From an uncultured Tenacibaculum sp. (GTDB lineage: Bacteria > Bacteroidota > Bacteroidia > Flavobacteriales > Flavobacteriaceae), in the NCBI GenBank assembly GCA_947492185.1, contig CANLMR010000003.1:62001-126000 (forward strand): 64,000 nucleotides of DNA, read 5' to 3'. Below the pieces are notes generated by a model. The model was not told where the DNA came from. It saw only the letters and a program-made list of their open reading frames with translations, and did not search any database. The translations under genes were made by a program, and so were the position numbers. Numbering within the stretch: position 1 is the first letter of the stretch; the number at the start of each line of letters is the position of its first letter. This document shows positions 9,733-18,669 of this stretch, one piece after another.

Positions 9733-9736
9733 TAAT

Positions 9737-10801
9737 ATGAGTCCTGAGACATTACATACCGATGCACTAATTGTAGGAAACGGAGTTTCAGGACTCATTT
9801 TACATTATGTACTGCAACGAAAAGGAATAAACAGCATACTATTATCAAAAAGTAACAATCAACAAAACCTACCACTAGCCGAGACTTTGCCGCCTAGTAC
9901 TTTGGAATTATTAGAAGAGATTAGACTACTGAATTTATTTCAATCACAGGCTAAGAAAACATATGGATATCAGTCTAAATGGGTTGGTTCAAATATTATT
10001 GATGAATCTTTCTTTTTGAAAAGTAAATTCGGACATGGATTAAAAATTGACAAGAAAAAAATTATTCAATCTTTAAAAGAACAATGCAATCAAATCATTG
10101 AAATTAATGAAGTCCATATTGACTCTAAAACTGGATCGAGTAGTAACGTATTGGTAAAGAATAATGAGAATAAAAGTTTAAACATTCATACGTCATTACT
10201 AATTGATGCCACAGGTAGAAAAAGGCACATATTAAAACAAGCAAAGATTAAAGAAATATCATATGATGATACTTTAGCATTTCTATGTTATGTTCCAAAA
10301 ACAGGACCTAATTTAAAATATGGCTTTTTAACTGAAGTTTTTTCGAAAGATTCTTGGGGAACAGTTTCAGACCTTAACGAAACAACAAGAATTATATCCC
10401 TGTATACTTCAAAAGAAAACAAATATATTTCTCTATTCAAGCAATATAAAGAATGGGAAAACCTATTACAGAAAACCGATGTTTTAAAATATTGTCTTCC
10501 GAAACTAGGAAACTTTAAAGTATATGGACGACAAGCAAACTCATCGATTCCAGAAAAAATTTCACATAATAATATACTCAGTATTGGAGATGCTGCTTTA
10601 GCTTTTGATCCAATCGCATCACACGGGGTTTCTAATGCAATATATACAGCAAAAGAAGCCGCATGTTCTATTGAAAACTATTTAGCTAATGATCATACTA
10701 GTTTAGAAAACTATGAACAAAAATTATATTCAATTTTTAATGAATACATTTCCCAAAAAGAAAAGCTTTATAAAATGAACTTTCATAAGTTAACAACATA
10801 A
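9737..10801 (+). CDS. LodB-like FAD-dependent maturase of the quinoprotein
   Basis: In the LodA system, LodB is the flavoprotein required to build the tryptophylquinone. This 354-residue protein has an N-terminal FAD-binding motif (LIVGNGVSGL, GxGxxG at 14-19). A second FAD motif, GDAALAFDPIASHGVSNAI, lies near residue 285, as in tryptophan halogenase/geranylgeranyl reductase-like enzymes. No halogenase W-x-W-x-I-P motif is evident. The gene begins 4 bp after the oxidase and ends at a strong terminator, so the two form one transcript. Its role is inferred from family and pairing. Confidence 0.8.
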   Translation: MSPETLHTDALIVGNGVSGLILHYVLQRKGINSILLSKSNNQQNLPLAETLPPSTLELLEEIRLLNLFQSQAKKTYGYQSKWVGSNIIDESFFLKSKFGHGLKIDKKKIIQSLKEQCNQIIEINEVHIDSKTGSSSNVLVKNNENKSLNIHTSLLIDATGRKRHILKQAKIKEISYDDTLAFLCYVPKTGPNLKYGFLTEVFSKDSWGTVSDLNETTRIISLYTSKENKYISLFKQYKEWENLLQKTDVLKYCLPKLGNFKVYGRQANSSIPEKISHNNILSIGDAALAFDPIASHGVSNAIYTAKEAACSIENYLANDHTSLENYEQKLYSIFNEYISQKEKLYKMNFHKLTT

Positions 10802-10802
10802 A

Positions 10803-10826
10803 AAAGACTGCCAATTGGCAGTCTTT
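10803..10826 (+). terminator. intrinsic terminator of the lodA/lodB-like operon
   Basis: A 10-bp stem AAAGACTGCC with its complement has an AATT loop and a T-rich tail. Its core is shared with the terminator at 7129-7158. Confidence 0.9.
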
Positions 10827-10861
10827 CTTCTTAATTATATATTTTCAAATTAGTTTAGAGC

Positions 10862-11155
10862 TTAAACGTACTGTTGAACTAAACCAATTAAAGTATTAGC
10901 ATCTTGCTCTCCTGTCTTTCTCCACATCATCTCTCCTTTTTTATAAATCATAAAAGTAGGATTTCCTTTTACTCTAAGTGCATCAGCTAAAATTTCATTC
11001 TTTTTAATATCAATCTTAATAACCTTTGCCTTATCTCCTAAAGCGGCAGCAACATCTCTTAATGTTTCTACACTATTTTCAGCATCATCCCAATCAAAGT
11101 AAAAATCGATTAATACGGGGATATCGATGTTGATGATTTCGCCAAACTTTGTCAT
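10862..11155 (-). CDS. thioredoxin-fold protein without any cysteine
   Basis: The 97-residue thioredoxin-like domain keeps the fold landmarks: a VLIDFYFDW strand-turn and a cis-proline site GNPTF (P66). The CGPC active site is replaced by D23-D24-A25-E26 after W22, and the whole protein contains no cysteine. It cannot perform dithiol exchange. A binding, scaffold or chaperone role is plausible but unproven. It is cytoplasmic, with no signal peptide, and convergent with the lodA/lodB-like operon. Confidence 0.85.
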   Translation of the reverse strand: MTKFGEIINIDIPVLIDFYFDWDDAENSVETLRDVAAALGDKAKVIKIDIKKNEILADALRVKGNPTFMIYKKGEMMWRKTGEQDANTLIGLVQQYV

Positions 11156-11242
11156 TTTTTTAATAATTTATTTAAAAAATACGGCTAAAATTACTATTTT
11201 TTTATTAAGCATCAACGATTTAACTAAGAAAAAACGTTAAAA

Positions 11243-12466
11243 TCACGCTTTTTTTAACTCAATTACAGTTATTTCCGGCCAAATTCCTACTCTACCCGGA
11301 AAAGCATGATATCCAAATCCTCTATTTACATTAATATATCTTCCGAATTCTTTATATAATCCAGCCCATTGTTTGTAAACATATTGAGAAGGGCTCCATC
11401 TAAAAAATCCTGGGATTTCTATACCAAACTGTAAACCATGTGTATGTCCACTTAAAGTTAAATGATAGTTGAAATCGTTATCCTTTACTTTTAAATCCCA
11501 ATGTGTAGGATCATGTGTCATCAAAACTTTAAAATCATCTTTATGAATTCCTTCAGAAGCTTTATTCAAATCACCAGATTTTTTAAATCCTTTTCCCCAA
11601 TTTTCAACACCAACTAAAGCTATTTTCTCTCCATCCTTTTCAATGTATCGATGTTCATTTAACAACAAATCAAAACCGATTTTTGGATGAATATCTTTAA
11701 TCGAATCAAAATTTGCTTTTTTATCGTCTTCTGTTTCCCATTGAGAATAATCTCCATAATCATGATTTCCTAAAATGGAATATTTTCCCATTGGAGCTTT
11801 TAAAGCACCAAACATATCAATCCAGGGATCCATTTCTTTGGCAAAATTATTTACGATATCTCCTGTAAATAAAATCATATCTGAATTTTGCTCATTGATT
11901 AAATCTACACCATATTGAATTTTCTCTTTATTATCAAAACTTCCAGAATGAATATCTGTGATTTGAGTAATTGTAAACCCATCAAAAGCTTCTGGTAAAT
12001 CTTCAAAAGCTAATTGATACTTTAAAACTTTATAGTTAAACTTTCCTCTGAAGATACCATAAAGCATGCTAGCAAAAGGAATTGCGGCTAATCCTAATGC
12101 GATTTGAGAAACAAACTTTCTTCTACCCGCAACGGATTGCGTAGTTTCTGATGAAAAAAATGAGATTCCTTTTTTAATATAGCGAAATACATCTTCTCCG
12201 AGCATCACTATCAAAATGAATAATTTTGGCAATAACGCTAGTAACATGAAACCAGCAGCCCATTGAAACTGTCTTGTTTGACCAGAAGTTCTATCAGAAG
12301 AAAGTATAACGTAGAAAAAATTTAGATAAGCCAAAGCTCCAAAAGCTAGCCATCCATATTTTATAAATTTATTTTTGGTAAGTGTTTTAATCGCTTGAAA
12401 AGCATAAAGCTCTAAAAGTAGAATTAAGGAAGAAAAAATGATTACAGGGATTACCCAACGAGGCAT
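11243..12466 (-). CDS. membrane-anchored calcineurin-like metallophosphoesterase (YkuE/YaeI type)
   Basis: The 407 residues begin with several N-terminal membrane segments (to about residue 150), followed by a binuclear metallophosphoesterase domain. Its motifs are ITDIHSG, FTGDIVNN, LGNHDYGD, MTHDP and LSGHTHG, the complete metal ligand set. Relatives such as YkuE and YaeI are phosphodiesterases that may act on lipids (UDP-diacylglucosamine for YaeI). It is a single gene; substrate unknown. Confidence 0.88.
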   Translation of the reverse strand: MPRWVIPVIIFSSLILLLELYAFQAIKTLTKNKFIKYGWLAFGALAYLNFFYVILSSDRTSGQTRQFQWAAGFMLLALLPKLFILIVMLGEDVFRYIKKGISFFSSETTQSVAGRRKFVSQIALGLAAIPFASMLYGIFRGKFNYKVLKYQLAFEDLPEAFDGFTITQITDIHSGSFDNKEKIQYGVDLINEQNSDMILFTGDIVNNFAKEMDPWIDMFGALKAPMGKYSILGNHDYGDYSQWETEDDKKANFDSIKDIHPKIGFDLLLNEHRYIEKDGEKIALVGVENWGKGFKKSGDLNKASEGIHKDDFKVLMTHDPTHWDLKVKDNDFNYHLTLSGHTHGLQFGIEIPGFFRWSPSQYVYKQWAGLYKEFGRYINVNRGFGYHAFPGRVGIWPEITVIELKKA

Positions 12467-12579
12467 AATTTTATTTTTAATTTAACCCAACAAAGATACA
12501 GCTATCAATCAATAAATTATACACCATTAAACTCTTGAAAATTATAAAAAAGTGTTAATGAAACCGTTTTATACTCTTT

Positions 12580-13713
12580 TTACTTTAATACTTTCACTAA
12601 TTGTTTCACAATAGCGTCAACATTCATACTTGCAGAATTATCAAGTACTACAATAGCATTCTTTAATTTTGAATTTCTTACAAAGCTTGTTTTTGCTCCT
12701 AACCAAGAACCGTTATGTCCATGAGCATCTTCACTAAATATTGACCATCCAAAACCATAACTAATAAGTGTTCCGTCATTTAGAATTGTCTTTTTAAAAG
12801 CTTCATCCATTGTAGTTTTAGATAATAACTCATTATCATACCAGAACTGATTCCAAATTATAAAATCGTTAATACTACTAAACACTCCTCCATCACCTGC
12901 AATTCCATCTAAAACTCCAGGTTTTAATTCCTCAACTTCTCCCAAAATATTCTCAAAAGACCATGTTTTATTCGGAAAAGTCTTTTCTTCAGAAAGCAAA
13001 TTCCAAACTCTCGTATTCTTCATCTTTAACTTATCAAACAACTCTATTTGCATGAACTCTTCAAATGATTTTCCTGAAACACTTTCTATAATAGCTGCTA
13101 ATAACACATATCCTGTATTATTATATGAATGAACATCATTTGGGTTATGTTCTAACGGCAAATTTTCTTTAGCTAATAATTCTACCATCATAGGAGTGGT
13201 TAAAGCACTTCCAATTTCTTTCTTATATTTTTTTGGAAAACCCATGTATGCATCTGGAATTCCAGACGTATGAGTCAATAAATTTCTAACTGTTACTTTT
13301 CCATATGGTAAAGCTGGTAAATACTCTGTTATGGCATCATCAAAATTCAACTTACCTTGTTCTTTCAATAACATAATACCTACTCCAGTAAATTGTTTTG
13401 ACACTGACGCTAATCTAAATGATGATTGATTTGTTAATTTTTCTTTTCTAGTATAATCTGTAAAACCATAGGTGTTCTTTAACAACACATTATCATTTTT
13501 AATCAACAATACGGCACCGTTAAACTTATTATCTTTTTGAAGCTTGGCTAACCATTTATCTGTTTTCTCTACTTTCTCAGTTAGGTTATCATTCTCATTG
13601 AGTACTAATTCATCAATTTTTGCCATTTTATTAAATGCCCATACACTTACAGCTCCAAAGGCAAGAACTCCAAGTATTACAATCGCAATTATAATTTTCC
13701 AAATTAGTTTCAT
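12580..13713 (-). CDS. membrane-anchored serine hydrolase of the beta-lactamase/DD-peptidase family
   Basis: A class C beta-lactamase-like (PF00144) protein. The start at 13713 places the hydrophobic anchor (LIWKIIIAIVILGVLAFGAV) directly after the initiator. An upstream in-frame ATG at 13767 would add 18 residues before it and is less likely. Counting from 13713, S103-x-x-K106 (SVSK) is the nucleophile/base pair, followed by YNN (Y-x-N) and HNGSWLG (H-x-G). Members include D-amino peptidases, esterases and resistance enzymes; sequence alone does not say which. Confidence 0.85.
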   Translation of the reverse strand: MKLIWKIIIAIVILGVLAFGAVSVWAFNKMAKIDELVLNENDNLTEKVEKTDKWLAKLQKDNKFNGAVLLIKNDNVLLKNTYGFTDYTRKEKLTNQSSFRLASVSKQFTGVGIMLLKEQGKLNFDDAITEYLPALPYGKVTVRNLLTHTSGIPDAYMGFPKKYKKEIGSALTTPMMVELLAKENLPLEHNPNDVHSYNNTGYVLLAAIIESVSGKSFEEFMQIELFDKLKMKNTRVWNLLSEEKTFPNKTWSFENILGEVEELKPGVLDGIAGDGGVFSSINDFIIWNQFWYDNELLSKTTMDEAFKKTILNDGTLISYGFGWSIFSEDAHGHNGSWLGAKTSFVRNSKLKNAIVVLDNSASMNVDAIVKQLVKVLK

Positions 13714-13835
13714 CAGTTTAGATTTTAAGGTTAACTGTCTGACGTAAATTACAAAAGTTTGTTTCAATTTTTACTCTTTTTTTTCGAACGGCAGTATTAT
13801 TTTGTAGTTTTACATTCTTCAATTCGAGTAAACAT

Positions 13836-16649
13836 ATGACTACCAAAAAAAGACTTTTTTTATTAGATGCGTATGCATTAATCTTTAGAGGATATTATGC
13901 TTTCATTAAAAACCCAAGAATTAATTCTAAAGGAATGGACACTTCAGCCATATTAGGATTTACAAATTCTTTGTTAGATGTTATAAAAAAAGAAAAACCA
14001 GATTATTTAGCGGTTTGTTTTGATAGAGGCGGTAGTGTAGACAGGGTTGAAATGTTCCCCGAATACAAGGCAAATCGACAAGAAACTCCAGAAGCTATTA
14101 AGATTGCCGTTCCATACATTGAACAAATCTTAGAAGCAATGAATATTCCTGCAATTGTTAAAGAAGGATTTGAAGCTGATGACATTATTGGAACTTTAGC
14201 AAAGAAAGCAGAAAAAGAAGGATTAGAAACGTATATGGTAACTCCAGATAAGGATTATGCTCAACTCGTTTCTGATAGTATTTTTATGTATCGTCCTCCA
14301 AGAATGGGGAATGGATACGAAAAATGGGGAGTTGAAGAAGTTCAGAAAAAATTCGAAATTGAACGACCTGAGCAAGTAATTGACTTCTTAGGAATGATGG
14401 GAGATTCTGTAGATAACATTCCAGGATTACCTGGAGTTGGTGAAAAAACAGCAAAAAAATTCCTAGCTGCTTATGGTTCTATGGAAGGATTATTTGAAAA
14501 TCTTCATGAACTAAAAGGAAAAATGAAAGAGAAGGTTGAAGCTAATCAAGAATTAGGATTACTTTCTAAAAAGTTAGCTACAATTATGCTTGATGTTCCT
14601 GTTGAACTGGAACAAGACAAGCTTATTTTTGAGCAACCAGATATCGAAAAAACGAAAGCAATTTTTGCAGAATTAGAATTTAGAAGATTAACAGATAATT
14701 TCTTAAAAACATTCTCTCAAGATAGTTCTGCATCAACTTCTGATAATAAACCACAACAAACGCAAAGTACATCTGGACAATTTGATTTGTTTGCTACTCC
14801 AGGTGCTGGAAATGCTTCAGCAGAAAGCATCAATGGATTTAAAACTGTTACAAATACCTCGCATTTCTATCAATTGGTAAACACACCTCTTTCTAGAAAG
14901 TTATTGTTAGATAAACTAATGCTTCAACCATCAGTTTGTTTTGATACGGAAACTACTGGTTTAAAATCTTTAGAAGTTGAATTAATTGGAATAGCTTTTT
15001 CTTGGGAAGAAGGAAAAGGATATTATGTTTCTTTCCCAGAAGATCAAGAGGAAACACAAAACATTTTAGAAATATTCAGACCATTTTTTGAAGCTGAAAT
15101 GATTGAAAAAATTGGTCATAATATAAAATACGATATCAAAGTATTATCCAACTATAATATGCCTGTAAAAGGTAAATTATTTGACACCATGATTGCTCAT
15201 TATTTGATCAATCCAGATATGCGTCATAATATGGATATACTTTCTGAAACGTATTTAAATTACCAGCCTGTTTCTATTACTGAATTAATTGGTAAAAAAG
15301 GAAAGAATCAACTTTCAATGAGAACAGTTGACTTAGATAAGCAAACAGAATACGCAGTTGAAGATGCTGATATTACGTTACAACTAAAGAATCATTTTGA
15401 AAAAGAGTTAGCAGCAGGAAAACTTACCGAATTATTTGAAAATGTTGAAATTCCATTAGTCTCTGTGTTAACCAATATGGAAATTGAAGGAATCAATTTA
15501 AATACCGAATTTCTAAATAGCTTCGCTAAAGAACTTTCTTCTGATATTACTTCTTTAGAACAAAAAATATTTGAGCAAGCAGATGAAGAATTCAATATTG
15601 CTTCTCCAAAACAATTAGGCCCGATTTTATTCGAAAAACTAAAATTAGTAGATAAGCCTAAGAAAACTAAAACCGGTCAATATTCAACAGCAGAAGACGT
15701 TTTATCTTCTCTAAAAGAACACCAAATTGTTTCTGACATTTTAGAATATCGTCAATGTAAAAAATTACTAAGCACTTATGTTGATGCCTTACCAAATGAA
15801 TTGAACCCTAAAACACAACGTGTTCATACTGTGTATGCTCAAGCCGTTGCTGCAACAGGACGATTAAGCTCCAACAATCCTAACTTACAGAACATTCCTA
15901 TTCGTACAAAAAGAGGACAAGAAGTTCGTAAAGCATTTATTCCAAGAGATAAAGATTATACTTTATTAGCTGCAGATTATTCTCAAATTGAATTACGTAT
16001 TATCGCTGCATTGAGTGAAGAAGAAACTATGATTAAAGCTTTCCAAGACGGAGAAGACATTCATGCTTCAACAGCAGCAAAAGTTTTTAATGTGGCTTTA
16101 GATGAAGTTACTCGTGAACAACGTAGTAATGCCAAAACAGTAAACTTCGGAATTATATATGGTGTTTCTGCATTTGGATTAAGTAATCAAACAAACTTAT
16201 CTAGATCTGAAGCGAAGGAGTTGATTAATGCCTACTATGAAACGTATCCAAAGTTGAAGAGTTTTATTGCTCAACAAGTAGATTTCGCTAGAGATCATGG
16301 TTATGTTGAAACTATACTGGGAAGAAAACGATATCTAAAGGATATTAATTCAAGAAATGCAATTGTTAGAGGAGCTGCGGAAAGAAATGCCGTAAATGCA
16401 CCTATTCAAGGTAGTGCTGCAGATGTTATAAAGCTTGCAATGATTAATATTCAAAAGCGTTTCGAAAAAGAACAATTTAAATCAAAAATGTTATTGCAAG
16501 TACATGATGAACTGGTTTTTGATGCTTATAATGACGAGTTAGAAACGATTAAACCAATTATTAAAGAAGAAATGGAAAATGCATTTAAACTTTCTGTTCC
16601 TTTAGATGTAGAAATTGGTTTAGGAAAAAACTGGTTAGAAGCACATTAA
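13836..16649 (+). CDS. polA: DNA polymerase I
   Basis: The 937-residue three-domain enzyme for Okazaki fragment processing and repair. The 5'-3' exonuclease comes first (FLLDAYALIFRGYYAF, EADDIIGTLA, about 1-270). The 3'-5' exonuclease is intact (CFDTETTGL, GHNIKYDIKVL, YAVEDADITL). The polymerase domain has DYSQIELRI, RSNAKTVNFGIIYG and LLQVHDELVFD. The proofreading acids are present, unlike Taq or Bacillus Pol I. It is a single gene closed by a strong terminator. Confidence 0.98.
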   Translation: MTTKKRLFLLDAYALIFRGYYAFIKNPRINSKGMDTSAILGFTNSLLDVIKKEKPDYLAVCFDRGGSVDRVEMFPEYKANRQETPEAIKIAVPYIEQILEAMNIPAIVKEGFEADDIIGTLAKKAEKEGLETYMVTPDKDYAQLVSDSIFMYRPPRMGNGYEKWGVEEVQKKFEIERPEQVIDFLGMMGDSVDNIPGLPGVGEKTAKKFLAAYGSMEGLFENLHELKGKMKEKVEANQELGLLSKKLATIMLDVPVELEQDKLIFEQPDIEKTKAIFAELEFRRLTDNFLKTFSQDSSASTSDNKPQQTQSTSGQFDLFATPGAGNASAESINGFKTVTNTSHFYQLVNTPLSRKLLLDKLMLQPSVCFDTETTGLKSLEVELIGIAFSWEEGKGYYVSFPEDQEETQNILEIFRPFFEAEMIEKIGHNIKYDIKVLSNYNMPVKGKLFDTMIAHYLINPDMRHNMDILSETYLNYQPVSITELIGKKGKNQLSMRTVDLDKQTEYAVEDADITLQLKNHFEKELAAGKLTELFENVEIPLVSVLTNMEIEGINLNTEFLNSFAKELSSDITSLEQKIFEQADEEFNIASPKQLGPILFEKLKLVDKPKKTKTGQYSTAEDVLSSLKEHQIVSDILEYRQCKKLLSTYVDALPNELNPKTQRVHTVYAQAVAATGRLSSNNPNLQNIPIRTKRGQEVRKAFIPRDKDYTLLAADYSQIELRIIAALSEEETMIKAFQDGEDIHASTAAKVFNVALDEVTREQRSNAKTVNFGIIYGVSAFGLSNQTNLSRSEAKELINAYYETYPKLKSFIAQQVDFARDHGYVETILGRKRYLKDINSRNAIVRGAAERNAVNAPIQGSAADVIKLAMINIQKRFEKEQFKSKMLLQVHDELVFDAYNDELETIKPIIKEEMENAFKLSVPLDVEIGLGKNWLEAH

Positions 16650-16678
16650 TTTTAATCGAAAATATTTTAATACTAATA

Positions 16679-16706
16679 GCTCACGAAACTGTTTCGTGAG
16701 CTTTTT
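16679..16706 (+). terminator. intrinsic terminator of polA
   Basis: An 11-bp perfect stem GCTCACGAAAC/GTTTCGTGAGC is followed by T6. Confidence 0.95.
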
Positions 16707-17076
16707 TCTTTTCATCTAACTTCTAAAACCTAAAGTTATTAACACGAAATCGTGTGCGTAATTCATTTTAACTTTTCACATTATTTTCTTCATCTTTTTT
16801 TCTTCTACATTTAAAAAGCTAAGAATTTATATTGAGTTTTTCCTTCAATAAAATTCTAAAAGAGTTATGAAAGATTTTGAATGAAAATTGACCTCCCAGT
16901 TGCTTGAAAGCATCTTTTTACCCTCTTCTTTTTATGCTATTACATTGATTTAATCTTAAATCAATCACAATAGATTGCGCAATTCAGACCTAAGGAATTA
17001 AGTCTATAAACTGGTATTTCAAATTTAGCGGAAACCGAAAAGCTTACGAGTAGGTATAATTTTAATCAATCATGTA
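16707..17076 (+). other. long non-coding region upstream of the double-glycine peptide gene
   Basis: No coding region is visible in about 370 bp. The only promoter-like element close to the start is TAATTTTA at 17057-17064 (TAnnTTTA). The length suggests a long leader or distal control of the small peptide gene, but no operator or riboswitch could be identified. Confidence 0.4.
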
Positions 17077-17307
17077 ATGAAAGAAGACATTTTAAAACAG
17101 ATCAAAGCAACTGTACTTAGTAAAAAAGAAACTAAAACTATAGTTGGTGGTTATGATGGATCTTTTACAGGAAGTTGTTCATTTATAATTTGTGGTGGAA
17201 TTGGTAACACAGCTGGTTGGGCTTATAAACCAGGTTGCCCAACTACAAATTCTGGAAGAAGACTTTATGTTTATAAACCAAATCCATCATTATATTGTTG
17301 GCAATAA
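17077..17307 (+). CDS. double-glycine-leader peptide (candidate RiPP/bacteriocin precursor)
   Basis: The 76-residue peptide has a charged, helical leader (MKEDILKQIKATVLSKKETK) ending in T-I-V-G24-G25, the site cut by C39-type exporters in GG-leader bacteriocins. The 51-residue core is rich in Gly, Ser, Thr and Tyr, with four cysteines (C34, C39, C54, C74) and a C-terminal CWQ. Bacteroidota genomes carry many such orphan GG-leader peptides. A DxD glycosyltransferase-like gene with a PqqD-like tail follows 87 bp later. No C39 transporter or immunity gene is visible in this window. The natural product reading is inferred. Confidence 0.7.
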   Translation: MKEDILKQIKATVLSKKETKTIVGGYDGSFTGSCSFIICGGIGNTAGWAYKPGCPTTNSGRRLYVYKPNPSLYCWQ

Positions 17308-17333
17308 GCCATCATATTAAATAACTAAAAACT

Positions 17334-17365
17334 CATGAGGCTCTTAACTATTTAGGAGTCTCATG
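17334..17365 (+). terminator. hairpin between precursor peptide and modification gene
   Basis: A 10-bp stem (CATGAGGCTC with GAGTCTCATG, one G-U pair) has a 12-nt loop. The tail (TAATCACTTTTTAC) is only moderately T-rich. It may be a leaky terminator that keeps the precursor transcript in excess over the enzyme, as in many peptide operons. Confidence 0.5.
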
Positions 17366-17394
17366 TAATCACTTTTTACATTCAAAATATCCAT

Positions 17395-18666
17395 ATGAAA
17401 GTTATTCAAAGCTTTTGGTCTAAACCAAGCATGAATCAATCTAACGATCCTAACTCTAGATTTAAAGGAGGATGGTTAAAACAAAAATATTCCTTCTACA
17501 GTCAGGCATTAAGTTGCCTTACATTCAAACAATTTTATAACGATGTTGAATTATATACTGATACTAAAGGAAAGGAACTATTAATTGATCAATTGAATCT
17601 TCCATATTCTAAAACACATATTACTTTAGATACAATCAATTCATATAACCCGAAGCTTTGGGCATTAGGAAAAATTGTTACTTATGCAGAACAAACAAAG
17701 CCTTTTTTCCATGCTGATTCTGATGTGTTTATTTGGGAAAAGTTCCCAAAAGAAATGTTATCATCTCAATTATTTACTCAAAATATAGAAGTTAATTTTC
17801 CTGCGTATCAAGATGCATTTAATGATATTCTTATCAACTTTGATTGGATTCCTACTGAATTGATTAACTCATTATATAAAAATCAAAACATCCATGCTTT
17901 TAATGCTGGAATAATTGGAGGCCAGAATCATGAGTTTTTCAGATTACTAAAAGAGAAAGTTTTATCTTTTATTGATGAAAATGTTCATCTTTTCGAAAAG
18001 ATCGATGTTGGTATTTTCAATACCATTTTCGAGCAACAATTGGGATATGCTTTAGCTGAGAAAAATAATATCCCGATACATTATTATTTACAAGATGTTG
18101 ACTCCGATTTCTCAAAAGTAATTAATTTTCACACCGTGCCTTTTGATTCTAAATACGTTCACTGCATTGGATATGCTAAAAAATCAGAGTTTGCTTGCGA
18201 ACAGTTAGAAGCTAGATTACAATATCATTTTCCTGATTTTTATGCTCAACTAAACGAAAACTTGAAATCAACTTTTCCAAACGATAATTTTGATTGCGAT
18301 TTTCCTGAGGAGCGAATGGATTATTTATTTAAAATCTATAGTTGGTTAGAAACTAAAACTACAGAAGATATATTCAATTCTGAATTTCAATTGAACCCGA
18401 AGGTTAATATTTCTGAAGATAATGGTCGTTACTACCTTGAGTATCCATTACCACAAAATGGAACACTTCAAAAGGAAGAAATAAAAGACTGGCTTGCCAT
18501 TTTATTATACTTTGAACAACCAACTAGTATCAAGCAACTGTATAATGAACTTTGCCAAGATGAAGGCTTTTTAAAAGACACAAATAAAGATGAGCTAAAG
18601 GATAAGCTAATATCTTATGTGATGGATAAATTTATGTTGTTAGAAATATTGAAAACAGAGTTTTAA
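17395..18666 (+). CDS. glycosyltransferase-like protein (DUF6734 type) with PqqD-like C-terminal domain
   Basis: A 423-residue cytoplasmic protein. The N-terminal ~320 residues resemble a GT-A sugar transferase: an early MKVIQSFWS strand, the metal-binding D108-S-D110 in FFHADSDVFIW, and the AFNAGIIGG segment near residue 190. The last ~90 residues (about 335-420) look like a winged helix of the PqqD/RiPP-recognition type, with strands at GRYYLEYPL, then WLAILLYFEQPTSIKQLYNEL and DELKDKLISYVMDKFMLLEIL. In known RiPP systems such domains grip the leader peptide. With the GG-leader peptide upstream, glycosylation of that peptide is the leading hypothesis. The fold is a pattern-based assignment. 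Confidence 0.65.
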   Translation: MKVIQSFWSKPSMNQSNDPNSRFKGGWLKQKYSFYSQALSCLTFKQFYNDVELYTDTKGKELLIDQLNLPYSKTHITLDTINSYNPKLWALGKIVTYAEQTKPFFHADSDVFIWEKFPKEMLSSQLFTQNIEVNFPAYQDAFNDILINFDWIPTELINSLYKNQNIHAFNAGIIGGQNHEFFRLLKEKVLSFIDENVHLFEKIDVGIFNTIFEQQLGYALAEKNNIPIHYYLQDVDSDFSKVINFHTVPFDSKYVHCIGYAKKSEFACEQLEARLQYHFPDFYAQLNENLKSTFPNDNFDCDFPEERMDYLFKIYSWLETKTTEDIFNSEFQLNPKVNISEDNGRYYLEYPLPQNGTLQKEEIKDWLAILLYFEQPTSIKQLYNELCQDEGFLKDTNKDELKDKLISYVMDKFMLLEILKTEF

Positions 18667-18669
18667 AGA

